Assembly (NCBI RefSeq): GCF_000002075.1 | Contig: NW_004797465.1 | Coordinates: 717,550 to 781,549 of the forward strand | Direction: 5' to 3' | Length of the DNA stretch: 64,000 bases | DNA from: Aplysia californica | Taxonomy: Eukaryota > Mollusca > Gastropoda > Aplysiida > Aplysiidae | Shown here: one piece after another, positions 52,495-63,623 of the stretch | How positions within the stretch are numbered: position 1 is the stretch's first letter | Layout of the letters: each line of letters starts with the position of its first letter | The notes under the pieces: generated by a model | The model's input: only the letters and a program-made list of their open reading frames with translations | Told to the model about the DNA's origin: nothing | The model's database searches: none | Translations under genes and position numbers: made by a program

Positions 52495-53060
52495 CTGAGT
52501 GAAGAGGTAAAAATAATATACTGCAGACGTCAGCATCTATTTTATATACCATTTTCTCCCTATTTTGATCAAGCTAATTTTCTGTAAACAATTACCTACA
52601 AGAAAAAATGTTTCCACATTATCCTACGGCAATAACATCAATTACTGACGGAAAAATTATTATCACTGTATTCAGTTACTGACTCAGTAAGAAATGAGAG
52701 AAATTCCAAAGGTAAGGCCAAGACTAATTCCGATTTTATGACGTTAGGAAAAAACACATGGGGTGTGTCCTTCAGAAAGACAGAATGTTTCTTCAAGGAT
52801 TTGATTTGTATAGCGAAAAGCACGTGAAAGGTTGGGAGCGAAACGGAGCAGAAACAGTCGGCGGGAGTATTTATTACAAATTTAGACAGGCTCTCATATG
52901 ACTAAGATTTGGATTGCAGCCGTAACATGTCGGAGAAAAGCAATGCATTTAAATACTGATGCAGAATTTACCAGAAGGCAGACCAGATACACAGACCAAA
53001 AGCAATGAATTTGATAAAGAAGCAGCCAGATTGTTTTCCAGTACTCAGGTGAAAACAAAC

Positions 53061-53312
53061 CTTCTTCGCCTTTTGGCTTGTAGCAAACTTTGAATACTGC
53101 ACGGCAGTCGTTCTTCACCCAGGCCTTCTTTCCTTTATAGCCAAAGGATTTATTCTTCTTGCACTTGCCCTCAGACAGTTCTTTAGTTATCTTCATTGAC
53201 TTGATTTTCTTGGCCTTGGAGAGAGATTTCTGGTCTTTCTCTTTGTTTTTGCTTTCAAGTTTTAAAGTTCTGCAGTTGCCTTTATCGCCTTCATCGCCTT
53301 CTTCCTCATCGT
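53061..53312 (-). CDS. E63, class B2 exon, one Asp codon short
   Basis: 252 bp. Head lacks one GAT codon, as in E37 and E48. Confidence 0.85.
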
Positions 53313-53904
53313 CTAAGAGAAAAGGTGAAAATAATATACTGCAGACGTCAGCGCCTAACTTACATACCCATTCTACGGCAATTTGCTAATGCATGTGTAG
53401 AAGTACCCGCTAATAGAATGTTTCTAAAAACCTGAGGTTCCATGACACTAGTTACAGACGGGAAAAGTATTGCTGCATCAAGCAATTATTAACTGTTATG
53501 TTAGAAAAACACCAACCCAGCCAATAAATGGCAAAAGAAAAGAAATTCCAAAAGTTAGGCAAAGATTTGCAACGATAGTATGGCTCTAGGAAAGAACATA
53601 TTGAAGGGTATCCACAAGAAAGACATCATGTTTTTGTATTTTGGTTTTTTTGCGTAGTTTCCAAATTTATCCTTAAAATAATGTGAAACGTGGAGAGCAA
53701 AACGGAACGGAATCAGTCAGTTGGAGTAATTCATGAAACTCTGGTTTCGATTTGGATTGCAGCCGCAACAAACAAGGTAGAAAGCAACCCATTGAATTGC
53801 AGATAGAAATGTCACGAAAAGACGCACGAAATACACAGACCGGAAGTAGTGGTTTTGATAAGTATGCTGTAAAAATGTTTTCAAGAGCTCAAGGAAACAC
53901 AAAC

Positions 53905-54168
53905 CTTCGTCGCCTTTGCCGCCTTTTGGCTTGTAGCAAACTTTGAAAACTGCACGGCAGTTGTTCTTCACCCAGGCCTTCTTTCCTTTATAGCCAAAGG
54001 ATTTATTCTTCTTGCACTTGCCCCCTGATAGTTCTTTCGTTATCTTCATTGACTTGATTTTCTTGGCCTTGGAAAGAGATTTCTCGTCTTTTTCTTTGTT
54101 TTTGCTTTCAAGTTTTAAAGTTCTGCAGTTGCCTTTCTCGCCATCATCGCCCTCTTCCTCATCATCGT
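53905..54168 (-). CDS. E64, hybrid exon: C core, A tail
   Basis: 264 bp. SGGKC form. Confidence 0.85.
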
Positions 54169-54734
54169 CTGAGTGAAGAGGTAAAAATAATATACTGCAG
54201 ACGTCAGCATCTATTTTATATACCATTTTCTCCCTATTTTGATCAAGCTAATTTTCTGTAAACAATTACCTACAAGAAAAAATGTTTCCAAATTATCCTA
54301 CGGCAATAACATCAATTACTGACGGAAAAATTATTATCACTGTATTCAGTTACTGACTCAGTAAGAAATGAGAGAAATTCCAAAGGTAAGGCCAAGACTA
54401 ATTCCGATTGTATGACGTTAGGAAAGAACACAAGGGGTGTGTCCTTCAGAAAGACAGAATGTTTCTTCCAGGATTTGATTTGTATAGCGAAAAGCACGTG
54501 AAAGGTTGGGAGCGAAACGGAGCAGAAACAGTCGGCGGGAGTATTTATTACAAATTTAGACAGGCTCTCATATGACTAAGATTTGGATTGCAGCCGTAAC
54601 ATGTCGGAGAAAAGCAATGCATTTAAATACTGATGCAGAATTTACCAGAAGGCAGACCAGATATACAGACCAAAAGCAATGAATTTGATAAAGAAGCAGC
54701 CAGATTGTTTTCCAGTACTCAGGTGAAAACAAAC

Positions 54735-54989
54735 CTTCTTCGCCTTTTGGCTTGTAGCAAACTTTGAATACTGCACGGCAGTCGTTCTTCACCCAGGCCT
54801 TCTTTCCTTTATAGCCAAAGGATTTATTCTTCTTGCACTTGCCCTCAGACAGTTCTTTAGTTATCTTCATTGACTTGATTTTCTTGGCCTTGGAGAGAGA
54901 CTTCTGGTCTTTCTCTTTGTTTTTGCTTTCAAGTTTTAAAGTTCTGCAGTTGCCTTTATCGCCTTCATCGCCTTCTTCCTCATCATCGT
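54735..54989 (-). CDS. E65, class B2 exon
   Basis: 255 bp. B2, with a silent Ser/Leu-region base change near 54901. Confidence 0.85.
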
Positions 54990-55581
54990 CTAAGAGAAAA
55001 GGTGAAAATAATATACTGCAGACGTCAGCGCCTAACTTACATACCTATTCTACGGCAATTTGCTAATGCATGCGTAGAAGTACCCGCTAATAGAATGTTT
55101 CCAAAAACCTGAGGTTCCATGACACTAGTTACAGACAGGAAAAGTATTGCTGCATCAAGCAATTATTAACTGTTATGTTAGAAAAACACCAACCCAGCCA
55201 ATAAATGGCAAAAGAAAAGAAATTCCAAAAGTTAGGCAAAGATTTGCAACGATAGTATGGTTCTAGGAAAGAACATATTGAAGGGTATCCACAAGAAAGA
55301 CATCATGTTTTTGTATTTTGGTTTTTTTGCGTAGTTTCCAAATTTATCCTTAAAATAATGTGAAACGTGGAGAGCAAAACGGAACGGAATCAGTCAGTTG
55401 GAGTAATTCATGAAACTCTGGTTTCGATTTGGATTGCAGCCGCAACAAACAAGGTAGAAAGCAACCCATTGAATTGCAGATAGAAATGTCACGAAAAGAC
55501 GCACGAAATACACAGACCGGAAGTAGTGGTTTTGATAAGTATGCTGTAAAAATGTTTTCAAGAGCTCAAGGAAATCCAAAC

Positions 55582-55845
55582 CTTCGTCGCCTTTGCTGCC
55601 TTTTGGCTTGTAGCAAACTTTGAAAACTGCACGGCAGTTGTTCTTCACCCAGGCCTTCTTTCCTTTATAGCCAAAGGATTTATTCTTCTTGCACTTGCCC
55701 CCTGATAGTTCTTTCGTTATCTTCATTGACTTGATTTTCTTGGCCTTGGAAAGAGATTTCTCGTCTTTTTCTTTGTTTTTGCTTTCAAGTTTTAAAGTTC
55801 TGCAGTTGCCTTTCTCGCCATCATCGCCCTCTTCCTCATCATCGT
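55582..55845 (-). CDS. E66, hybrid exon: C core, A tail with Ser
   Basis: 264 bp. Tail reads GSKGDE instead of GGKGDE. Confidence 0.85.
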
Positions 55846-56411
55846 CTGAGTGAAGAGGTAAAAATAATATACTGCAGACGTCAGCATCTATTTTATATAC
55901 CATTTTCTCCCTATTTTGATCAAGCTAATTTTCTGTAAACAATTACCTACAAGAAAAAATGTTTCCACATTATCCTACGGCAATAACATCAATTACTGAC
56001 GGAAAAATTATTATCACTGTATTCAGTTACTGACTCAGTAAGAAATGAGAGAAATTCCAAAGGTAAGGCCAAGACTAATTCCGATTTTATGACGTTAGGA
56101 AAAAACACATGGGGTGTGTCCTTCAGAAAGACAGAATGTTTCTTCCAGGATTTGATTTGTATAGCGAAAAGCACGTGAAAGGTTGGGAGCGAAACGGAGC
56201 AGAAACAGTCGGCGGGAGTATTTATTACAAATTTAGACAGGCTCTCATATGACTAAGATTTGGATTGCAGCCGTAACATGTCGGAGAAAAGCAATGCATT
56301 TAAATACTGATGCAGAATTTACCAGAAGGCAGACCAGATACACAGACCAAAAGCAATGAATTTGATAAAGAAGCAGCCAGATTGTTTTCCAGTACTCAGG
56401 TGAAAACAAAC

Positions 56412-56666
56412 CTTCTTCGCCTTTTGGCTTGTAGCAAACTTTGAATACTGCACGGCAGTCGTTCTTCACCCAGGCCTTCTTTCCTTTATAGCCAAAGGAT
56501 TTATTCTTCTTGCACTTGCCCTCAGACAGTTCTTTAGTTATCTTCATTGACTTGATTTTCTTGGCCTTGGAGAGAGATTTCTGGTCTTTCTCTTTGTTTT
56601 TGCTTTCAAGTTTTAAAGTTCTGCAGTTGCCTTTATCGCCTTCATCGCCTTCTTCCTCATCATCGT
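56412..56666 (-). CDS. E67, class B2 exon
   Basis: 255 bp. Standard B2. Confidence 0.85.
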
Positions 56667-57259
56667 CTAAGAGAAAAGGTGAAAATAATATACTGCAGAC
56701 GTCAGCGCCTAACTTACATACCCATTCTACGGCAATTTGCTAATGCATGCGTAGAAGTACCCGCTAATAGAATGTTTCCAAAAACCTGAGGTTCCATGAC
56801 ACTAGTTACAGACAGGAAAAGTATTGCTGCATCAAGCAATTATTAACTGTTATGTTAGAAAAACACCAACCCAGCCAATAAATGGCAAAAGAAAAGAAAT
56901 TCCAAAAGTTAGGCAAAGATTTGCAACGATAGTATGGCTCTAGGAAAGAACATATTGAAGGGTATCCACAAGAAAGACATCATGTTTTTGTATTTTGGTT
57001 TTTTTGTGTAGTTTCCAAATTTATCCTTAAAATAATGTGAAACGTGGAGAGCAAAACGGAACGGAATCAGTCAGTTGGAGTAATTCATGAAACTTTGGTT
57101 TCGATTTGGATTGCAGCCGCAACACACAAGGTAGAAAGCAACCCATTGAATGGCTGATAGAAATGTCACGAAAACAACGCACGAAATACACAGACCGGAA
57201 GTAGTGGTTTTGATAAGTATGCTGTAAAAATGTTTTCAAGAGCTCAAGGAAACACAAAC

Positions 57260-57523
57260 CTTCGTCGCCTTTGCCGCCTTTTGGCTTGTAGCAAACTTTG
57301 AAAACTGCACGGCAGTTGTTCTTCACCCAGGCCTTCCTTCCTTTATAGCCAAAGGATTTATTCTTTTTGCACTTGCGATTTGACAGCTCTTTCGTTATCT
57401 TCATTGACTTGATTTTCTTGGCCTTGGAAAGAGATTTCTCGTCTTTTTCTTTGTTTTTGCTTTCAAGTTTTAAAGTTCTGCAGTTGCCTTTCTCGCCATC
57501 ATCGCCCTCTTCCTCATCATCGT
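57260..57523 (-). CDS. E68, hybrid exon: C head, A' core
   Basis: 264 bp. SNRKC form. An extra base in the downstream intron near 57174 (shared with E70) shows that this part is free to shift frame, as intron should be. Confidence 0.85.
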
Positions 57524-58089
57524 CTGAGTGAAGAGGTAAAAATAATATACTGCAGACGTCAGCATCTATTTTATATACCATTTTCTCCCTATTTTGATCA
57601 AGCTAATTTTCTGTAAACAATTACCTACAAGAAAAAATGTTTCCACATTATCCTACGGCAATAACATCAATTACTGACGGAAAAATTATTATCACTGTAT
57701 TCAGTTACTGACTCAGTAAGAAATGAGAGAAATTCCAAAGGTAAGGCCAAGACTAATTCCGATTTTATGACGTTAGGAAAAAACACATGGGGTGTGTCCT
57801 TCAGAAAGACAGAATGTTTCTTCAAGGATTTGATTTGTATAGCGAAAAGCACGTGAAAGGTTGGGAGCGAAACGGAGCAGAAACAGTCGGCGGGAGTATT
57901 TATTACAAATTTAGACAGGCTCTCATATGACTAAGATTTGGATTGCAGCCGTAACATGTCGGAGAAAAGCAATGCATTTAAATACTGATGCAGAATTTAC
58001 CAGAAGGCAGACCAGATACACAGACCAAAAGCAATGAATTTGATAAAGAAGCAGCCAGATTGTTTTCCAGTACTCAGGTGAAAACAAAC

Positions 58090-58344
58090 CTTCTTCGCCT
58101 TTTGGCTTGTAGCAAACTTTGAATACTGCACGGCAGTCGTTCTTCACCCAGGCCTTCTTTCCTTTATAGCCAAAGGATTTATTCTTCTTGCACTTGCCCT
58201 CAGACAGTTCTTTAGTTATCTTCATTGACTTGATTTTCTTGGCCTTGGAGAGAGATTTCTGGTCTTTCTCTTTGTTTTTGCTTTCAAGTTTTAAAGTTCT
58301 GCAGTTGCCTTTATCGCCTTCATCGCCTTCTTCCTCATCATCGT
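58090..58344 (-). CDS. E69, class B2 exon
   Basis: 255 bp. Standard B2. Confidence 0.85.
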
Positions 58345-58937
58345 CTAAGAGAAAAGGTGAAAATAATATACTGCAGACGTCAGCGCCTAACTTACATACC
58401 CATTCTACGGCAATTTGCTAATGCATGCGTAGAAGTACCCGCTAATAGAATGTTTCCAAAAACCTGAGGTTCCATGACACTAGTTACAGACAGGAAAAGT
58501 ATTGCTGCATCAAGCAATTATTAACTGTTATGTTAGAAAAACACCAACCCAGCCAATAAATGGCAAAAGAAAAGAAATTCCAAAAGTTAGGCAAAGATTT
58601 GCAACGATAGTATGGTTCTAGGAAAGAACATATTGAAGGGTATCCACAAGAAAGACATCATGTTTTTGTATTTTGGTTTTTTTGTGTAGTTTCCAAATTT
58701 ATCCTTAAAATAATGTGAAACGTGGAGAGCAAAACGGAACGGAATCAGTCAGTTGGAGTAATTCATGAAACTCTGGTTTCGATTTGGATTGCAGCCGCAA
58801 CAAACAAGGTAGAAAGCAACCCATTGAATTGCAGATAGAAATGTCACGAAAACAACGCACGAAATACACAGACCGGAAGTAGTGGTTTTGATAAGTATGC
58901 TGTAAAATTGTTTTCAAGAGCTCAAGGAAACACAAAC

Positions 58938-59198
58938 CTTCGTCGCCTCTGCCGCCTTTTGGCTTGTAGCAAACTTTGAAAACTGCACGGCAGTTGTTCT
59001 TCACCCAGGCCTTCCTTCCTTTATAGCCAAAGGATTTATTCTTTTTGCACTTGCGATTTGACAGCTCTTTCGTTATCTTCATTGACTTGATTTTCTTGGC
59101 CTTGGAAAGAGATTTCTCGTCTTTCTTTTTCTGTTTGCTTTCTAGTTTTAACTTTCTGCAGTTGCCTTTACCGCTTTCTTCTTCTTCCTCATCATCTT
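58938..59198 (-). CDS. E70, class A' exon
   Basis: 261 bp. Head EDDEEEEESGKG, core SNRKC, tail GGRGDE (Lys to Arg). Confidence 0.85.
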
Positions 59199-59791
59199 CT
59201 GAAAAAAAAAACATTAAAAGAATACACTGCAGACATCAGCACCTAACTTACAAACCCAATTCACGGAATTTTTCTCAAACGAATACATGTAAAAATAGAA
59301 ATGTTTCCAAAAAATTGGAAGGGTAGGAAACCAGTTACCGACCGTAAAACTACTGTTTGAGTAAACAATTTCTGACTTGACCAGAAAAAACAACAACAAC
59401 AAAAATGACCACGAAAGTAAATAGGACTGAAGTTCCAAATGTTATGTCTAGATTGATACCGATTGAATGACGTAAGGAAAAATCAGATAGTGGGTGCCTT
59501 CAGAAAGGCAGAATGTTTTTCGAACTTTTCCATTTTTATCCCTTAAAGTATGTGGAATGAAGGGAGGAAAAAAGTAGCAGAATCAGTCAGTGGGAGAAGT
59601 TCTTGAAACTCCGGAGTGGCACATAAATGAATCAGATTTGGAATGCAAGCGCAACAAACGAGGTAGGAGGACACCTATTGAAAACCTCACAAAAATGTCA
59701 AGAGAAGGTAGACGACATAAACAAACCAGAAAGTAATAACTTTGATAAGTTGAAAGCAAGATTGTTTTCCAGTTCTCAAGTGAAAACAAAC

Positions 59792-60046
59792 CTTCATCGC
59801 CTTTTGGCTTGTAGCAAACTTTGAATACTGCACGGCAGTCGTTCTTCACCCAGGCCTTCTTTCCTTTATAGCCAAAGGATTTATTCTTCTTGCACTTGCC
59901 CCCTGATAGTTCTTTCGTTATCTTCATTGACTTGATTTTCTTGGCCTTGGAAAGAGATTTCTCGTCTTTTTCTTTGTTTTTGCTTTCAAGTTTTAAAGTT
60001 CTGCAGTTGCCTTTCTCGCCATCATCGCCCTCTTCCTCATCATCGT
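59792..60046 (-). CDS. E71, class C exon
   Basis: 255 bp. Same as E2. Last full exon of the homogenised array before the older units. Confidence 0.85.
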
Positions 60047-60609
60047 CTGAGTGAAGAGGTAAAAATAATATACTGCAGACGTCAGCATCTATTTTATATA
60101 CCATTTTCTCCCTATTTTGATCAAGCTAATTTTCTGTAAACAATTACCTACAAGAAAAAATGTTTCCAAATTATCCTACGGCAATAACATCAATTACTGA
60201 CGGAAAAATTATTATCACTGTATTCAGTTACTGACTCAGTAAGAAATGAGAGAAATTCCAAAGGTAAGGCCAAGACTAATTCCGATTGTATGACGTTAGG
60301 AAAAAACACATGGGGTGTGTCCTTCAGAAAGACAGAATGTTTCTTCAAGGATTTGATTTGTATAGCGAAAAGCACGTGAAAGGTTGGGAGCGAAACGGAG
60401 CAGAAACAGTCGGCGGGAGTATTTATTACAAATTTAGACAGGCTCTCATATGACTAAGATTTGGATTGCAGCCGTAACATGGAGAAAAGCAATGCATTTA
60501 AATACTGATGCAGAATTTACCAGAAGGCAGACCAGATACACAGTCCAAAAGCAATGAATTTGATAAAGCAGCAGCCAGATTGTTTTCCAGTACTCAGGTG
60601 AAAACAAAC

Positions 60610-60699
60610 CTTCTTCGCCTTTCTGGTCTTTCTCTTTGTTTTTGCTTTCAAGTTTTAAACTTCTGCAGTTGCCTTTATCGCCTTCTTCATCATTAATCT
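60610..60699 (-). CDS. E72, mini-exon lacking the cysteine core
   Basis: 90 bp, 30 residues. Acceptor CTCTCAG and donor GTTTGTTTTC are those of a B2 exon, and the head (INDEEGDKGNC) and linker up to KDQK are present. The segment from the linker through the whole Cys51-Cys77 core is deleted, joining KDQK directly to GEE. Length is a multiple of three, phase 1-1 is kept and no stop is present, so it could still be spliced in. It might instead be a dying exon that happens to remain open. Confidence 0.6.
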
Positions 60700-61281
60700 C
60701 TGAGAGAAAATGTCAAAATAATATTCTGCACACGTAACTACCCAATCTACATATCTATTTCAGGGCATTTTGCTCAATCTAATGTTCGAAGAGAATTACC
60801 CTTCATAAAGAATGTTTCCAAAATATCTAACGGCAATGACAACTATTACAGATTTAGAATTAATTGTCACAGCATGCAGGTACAGACTCAGCAAGGAAAA
60901 GACAACCAAACACGCCGTTAATGTCAAGAGAATAGGAATTAAAAAGGCAAGGCCAAACTGATACAGATTGTATGACGTTAAGAAAGATCACATGGAGTGT
61001 GTCCTCCACCAAGACAGTATGGTCCTTCAAGGTTTTCATTTGTATCGCAAATAATATGTGAAACGCAGGGAGCAAAACAGAGCAGAATCAGCCGTTTGGA
61101 GTATTTCTTGAAACTTTGGATAGGCACTCAAAATGTTTCGATTTGGATTGTAGCCGGAATTAGCACCATTAAAATACGAGAAAAGTATTCACCGCAAAAC
61201 AGACAAGATACACTGACCGAAAGTAAATGTTTTGATATGTAAGCTTCTAAATGGTTTTCAAGGACTCAATTGAAAACAAAC
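60700..61281 (-). other. Intron between E73 and E72, old unit
   Basis: 582 bp aligned by eye with the other introns (ATGACGTTAAGAAAGA, GTGTGTCC, TTCGATTTGGATTG blocks) but with many differences. No other coding signal seen. Confidence 0.6.
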
Positions 61282-61539
61282 CTTCGTCGCCTTTGCCGCC
61301 TTTTGGCTTGTAGCAAACTTTGAATACTGCACGGCAGTTGTTCTTCACCCAAGCTTGCCTCCCTCTATAGCCAAAGGATTTATTCTTTTTGCACTTGCCC
61401 TTTGACAGATCTTTCGTTAGCCTCATTGACCTGATTTTTTTGGCCTTTGAAAGGGATTTCTGGTCTTTCTGTTTGTTTCTGCTTTCAAGTTTAAATGTTT
61501 TGCAGTTGTCATTATCGTCTTCGTCTTCATCATCATCTT
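61282..61539 (-). CDS. E73, class D exon
   Basis: 258 bp, 86 residues. Most diverged head: EDDDEDEDDNDNC, then KTFKLESRNKQKDQK. Core MRLTKDLSKGKC with GYRGRQAWVKNNC, tail GGKGDE. All four cysteines and both splice phases are kept. The changes in the core are mostly conservative, while the neighbouring introns differ greatly from the other families, which suggests selection on the protein. Confidence 0.85.
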
Positions 61540-61594
61540 CTGAAAAATAAATGTACATAAATATACTGCAGACGTCAGTATTTAAATTACTTAC
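61540..61594 (-). promoter_or_regulatory. Representative D-family 3' splice region
   Basis: Minus strand: ATGGGTAAGT, then TACTGACGTCTGCAG, then an AT-rich tract ending TTTTTCAG. GTAAGT is a full donor match and TACTGAC a strong branch-point match, only 55 nt from the acceptor. Confidence 0.5.
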
Positions 61595-61826
61595 CCATTT
61601 CACGTCATTTTGCTCAATCTAATACAAGAAATACCTTCAAATGCGAATGTTACTTAAAAATATATTGAACAGCAATGACACTCGGCAAAGTAAAGCAAGA
61701 CCAAATATGTCAATAGGACAAGAATTTTAAAAAATTGTCCATGACTGCTAACCAGTATATGACGATAAAAACTAGAATTAGGTGTCTTCTAGGAAGCCTG
61801 TAGGTTATTGCTAGTTATCCATATTT

Positions 61827-61852
61827 CCCCCCACTCCCCCACCCCCATCCCC
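61827..61852 (-). other. G-quadruplex-type tract on the sense strand
   Basis: Plus-strand C runs of 6, 5, 5 and 4 bases separated by 1-3 bases; the minus (RNA-sense) strand therefore has four G runs. It lies in the intron upstream of E73. Confidence 0.7.
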
Positions 61853-62066
61853 ATCGTCAAAAAAAGTTTGTGAAATGCAATGGGTGGGATCGAATAAGAT
61901 TCAAACAGTTGAAGTATTTCTGAAAACTTTTGATAGGCAGTCAAATAATTCGGATCAATACGCAGTAATTACGAAGAAAAGTAGAAAGTCTTGCATAGAA
62001 AGAGTGACGCAAAAGTCTAATATTAGAGTGCAGACAATATGCATAAACGGGAAGTAGTGATTTCTT

Positions 62067-62137
62067 GTCTTTTTATTTTTTGTTTTCAAGTTTTCAAGTT
62101 TTACAGTTGTCTTCATCACCTTTTTCCTCATCAATGT
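62067..62137 (-). pseudogene. Decayed exon, first copy
   Basis: Acceptor CTTTCAG and a readable head (DIDEEKGDEDNCKT) are followed at once by TGA in the repeat frame. The linker is worn and there is no core. Host exon relic, not expected to be spliced in. Confidence 0.7.
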
Positions 62138-62739
62138 CTGAAAGAAAAGGTCAAAATGATATATTGCAGACGTATTGACCCCATTTACAAAGCCATTTTA
62201 TGGCATTTTGTTCAATCTAATGTTCGACGAAGAGAATTACCCTTCATAAAGAAAGTTTTAAAAAAAGAGCGCCAATGACAACAATTACAGATACAAATTT
62301 ATAGTAACAGAATGAAGGTATTGACTGTGCGAAGAAAAAACAACAACAACCAAAGAGGCCATTAATGTCAAGAGAATAGGAATTGCTAAGGCAAGGCCAA
62401 ACTGATACAGACTGTACGACGTTAAGAAAGAACACATGGAGTGTGTCCACCAGAGAGACAGTATGCTTCTTCAAAGTTTTCATTTGTATTGCAAAAAGTA
62501 TGTGAAACGTAGGGATCAAAACAGAGCACAATCAGCCGTTTGGAGTATTTCTTGAAACTTTGGATAGGCACTCAAAAGGTTTCGATTTGGATTGCAGCCG
62601 GAATAAGCAATGTAGAAAGCCATCCATTGAAATACGGGGAAAAAATTCACGGGAAAGCAGGCGAGGTACACAGACCGAAAGTAAATATTTTGATAAGTTA
62701 GCTTCTAAATGGTTTTCAAGAACTCAATTGAAAACAAAC

Positions 62740-62997
62740 CTTCGTCGCCTTTGCCGCCTTTTGGCTTGTAGCAAACTTTGAAAACTGCACGGCAGTTGTT
62801 CTTCACCCAAGCTTTTCTTCCTTTATAGCCAAAGGATTTATTCTTTTTGCACTTGCCCTTTGACAGATCTTTCGTTAGCCTCATTGACCTGATTTTCTTG
62901 GCTTTTGAAAGAGATTTCTGGTCTTTCTGTTTGTTTCTACTTTCAAGTTTAAATGTTTTGCAGTTGTCATTATCGTCTTCGTCTTCATCATCATCTT
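62740..62997 (-). CDS. E74, class D exon
   Basis: 258 bp. As E73 but GYKGRKAW in the core, the state of the other classes. Rightmost full exon seen and so the first one transcribed in this window. Confidence 0.85.
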
Positions 62998-63312
62998 CTG
63001 AAAAATAAATGTAAATAAATATACTGCAGACGTAAGTACTTAAATTACTTACCCATTTCACGTCATTTTGCTCAATCTAATACAAGAAATACCTTCAAAT
63101 GCGAATGTTATTAAAAAAATATATTGAACAGCAATGACACTCGGCAAAGTAAAGCAAGACCAAATATGTCAATAGGACAAGAATTTTAAAAAATTGTCCA
63201 TGACTGCTAACGAGTATGTTGTTAGCGATCCAGTGCTAACGAGTATATGACGATAAAAACTAGAATTAGGTGTCTTCTAGGAAGCCTGTAGGTTATTGCT
63301 AGATATCCATAT

Positions 63313-63338
63313 CCCCCCCCACCCCCACCCCCATCCCC
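63313..63338 (-). other. G-quadruplex-type tract, second copy
   Basis: C runs of 8, 5, 5 and 4 on the plus strand, at the place matching the first tract in the 1458-bp unit; run lengths have changed but the four-run pattern remains. Confidence 0.7.
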
Positions 63339-63552
63339 ATCGTCAAAAAAAGTTTGTGAAATGCAATGGATGGGATCGAAGAAAATTCAGTCAGTTGAAG
63401 TATTTCTGAAAACTTTTGATAGGCAGTCAAATAATTCAGATCAATACGCAGTAATTACGAAGAAAAGTAGAAAGTCTTGCATAGAAAGAGTGACGCAAAA
63501 GTCTAATATTAGAGTGCAGACAGAACGCATAAACGGGAAGTAGTGATTTCTG

Positions 63553-63623
63553 GGTTTTTTATTTTTTGTTTTCAAGTTTTCAAGTTTTACAGTTGCCTTC
63601 ATCACCTTTTTCCTCATCAATGT
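63553..63623 (-). pseudogene. Decayed exon, second copy
   Basis: Same relic as at 62067-62137, with acceptor CTCTCAG and the same early TGA after NCKT, so the damage predates the 1458-bp duplication. Confidence 0.7.

Larger units (their letters stand above)
44676..58937 (-). repeat. 1677-bp higher-order repeat, second run, with two odd half-steps
   Basis: Dimers of 1677 bp recur through E53-E69. The rhythm breaks at E56 (two 856-bp steps in a row) and at E58 (two 821-bp steps in a row), which together add one extra dimer length. Two late steps are 1674 and 1678 bp. Confidence 0.9.

Noticed and set aside
61595-61618. A 24-bp micro-exon upstream of GTAAGT in the D unit (TAG acceptor, ATGG|GTAAGT donor)
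   Set aside because: Joined in phase 1, as the array needs, it reads a stop at once; the matching B and C sequences do not keep an open frame in that phase.
62067-62137. The worn exons at 62067 and 63553 as working exons
   Set aside because: Both meet a TGA soon after the head and have no recognisable core or donor.
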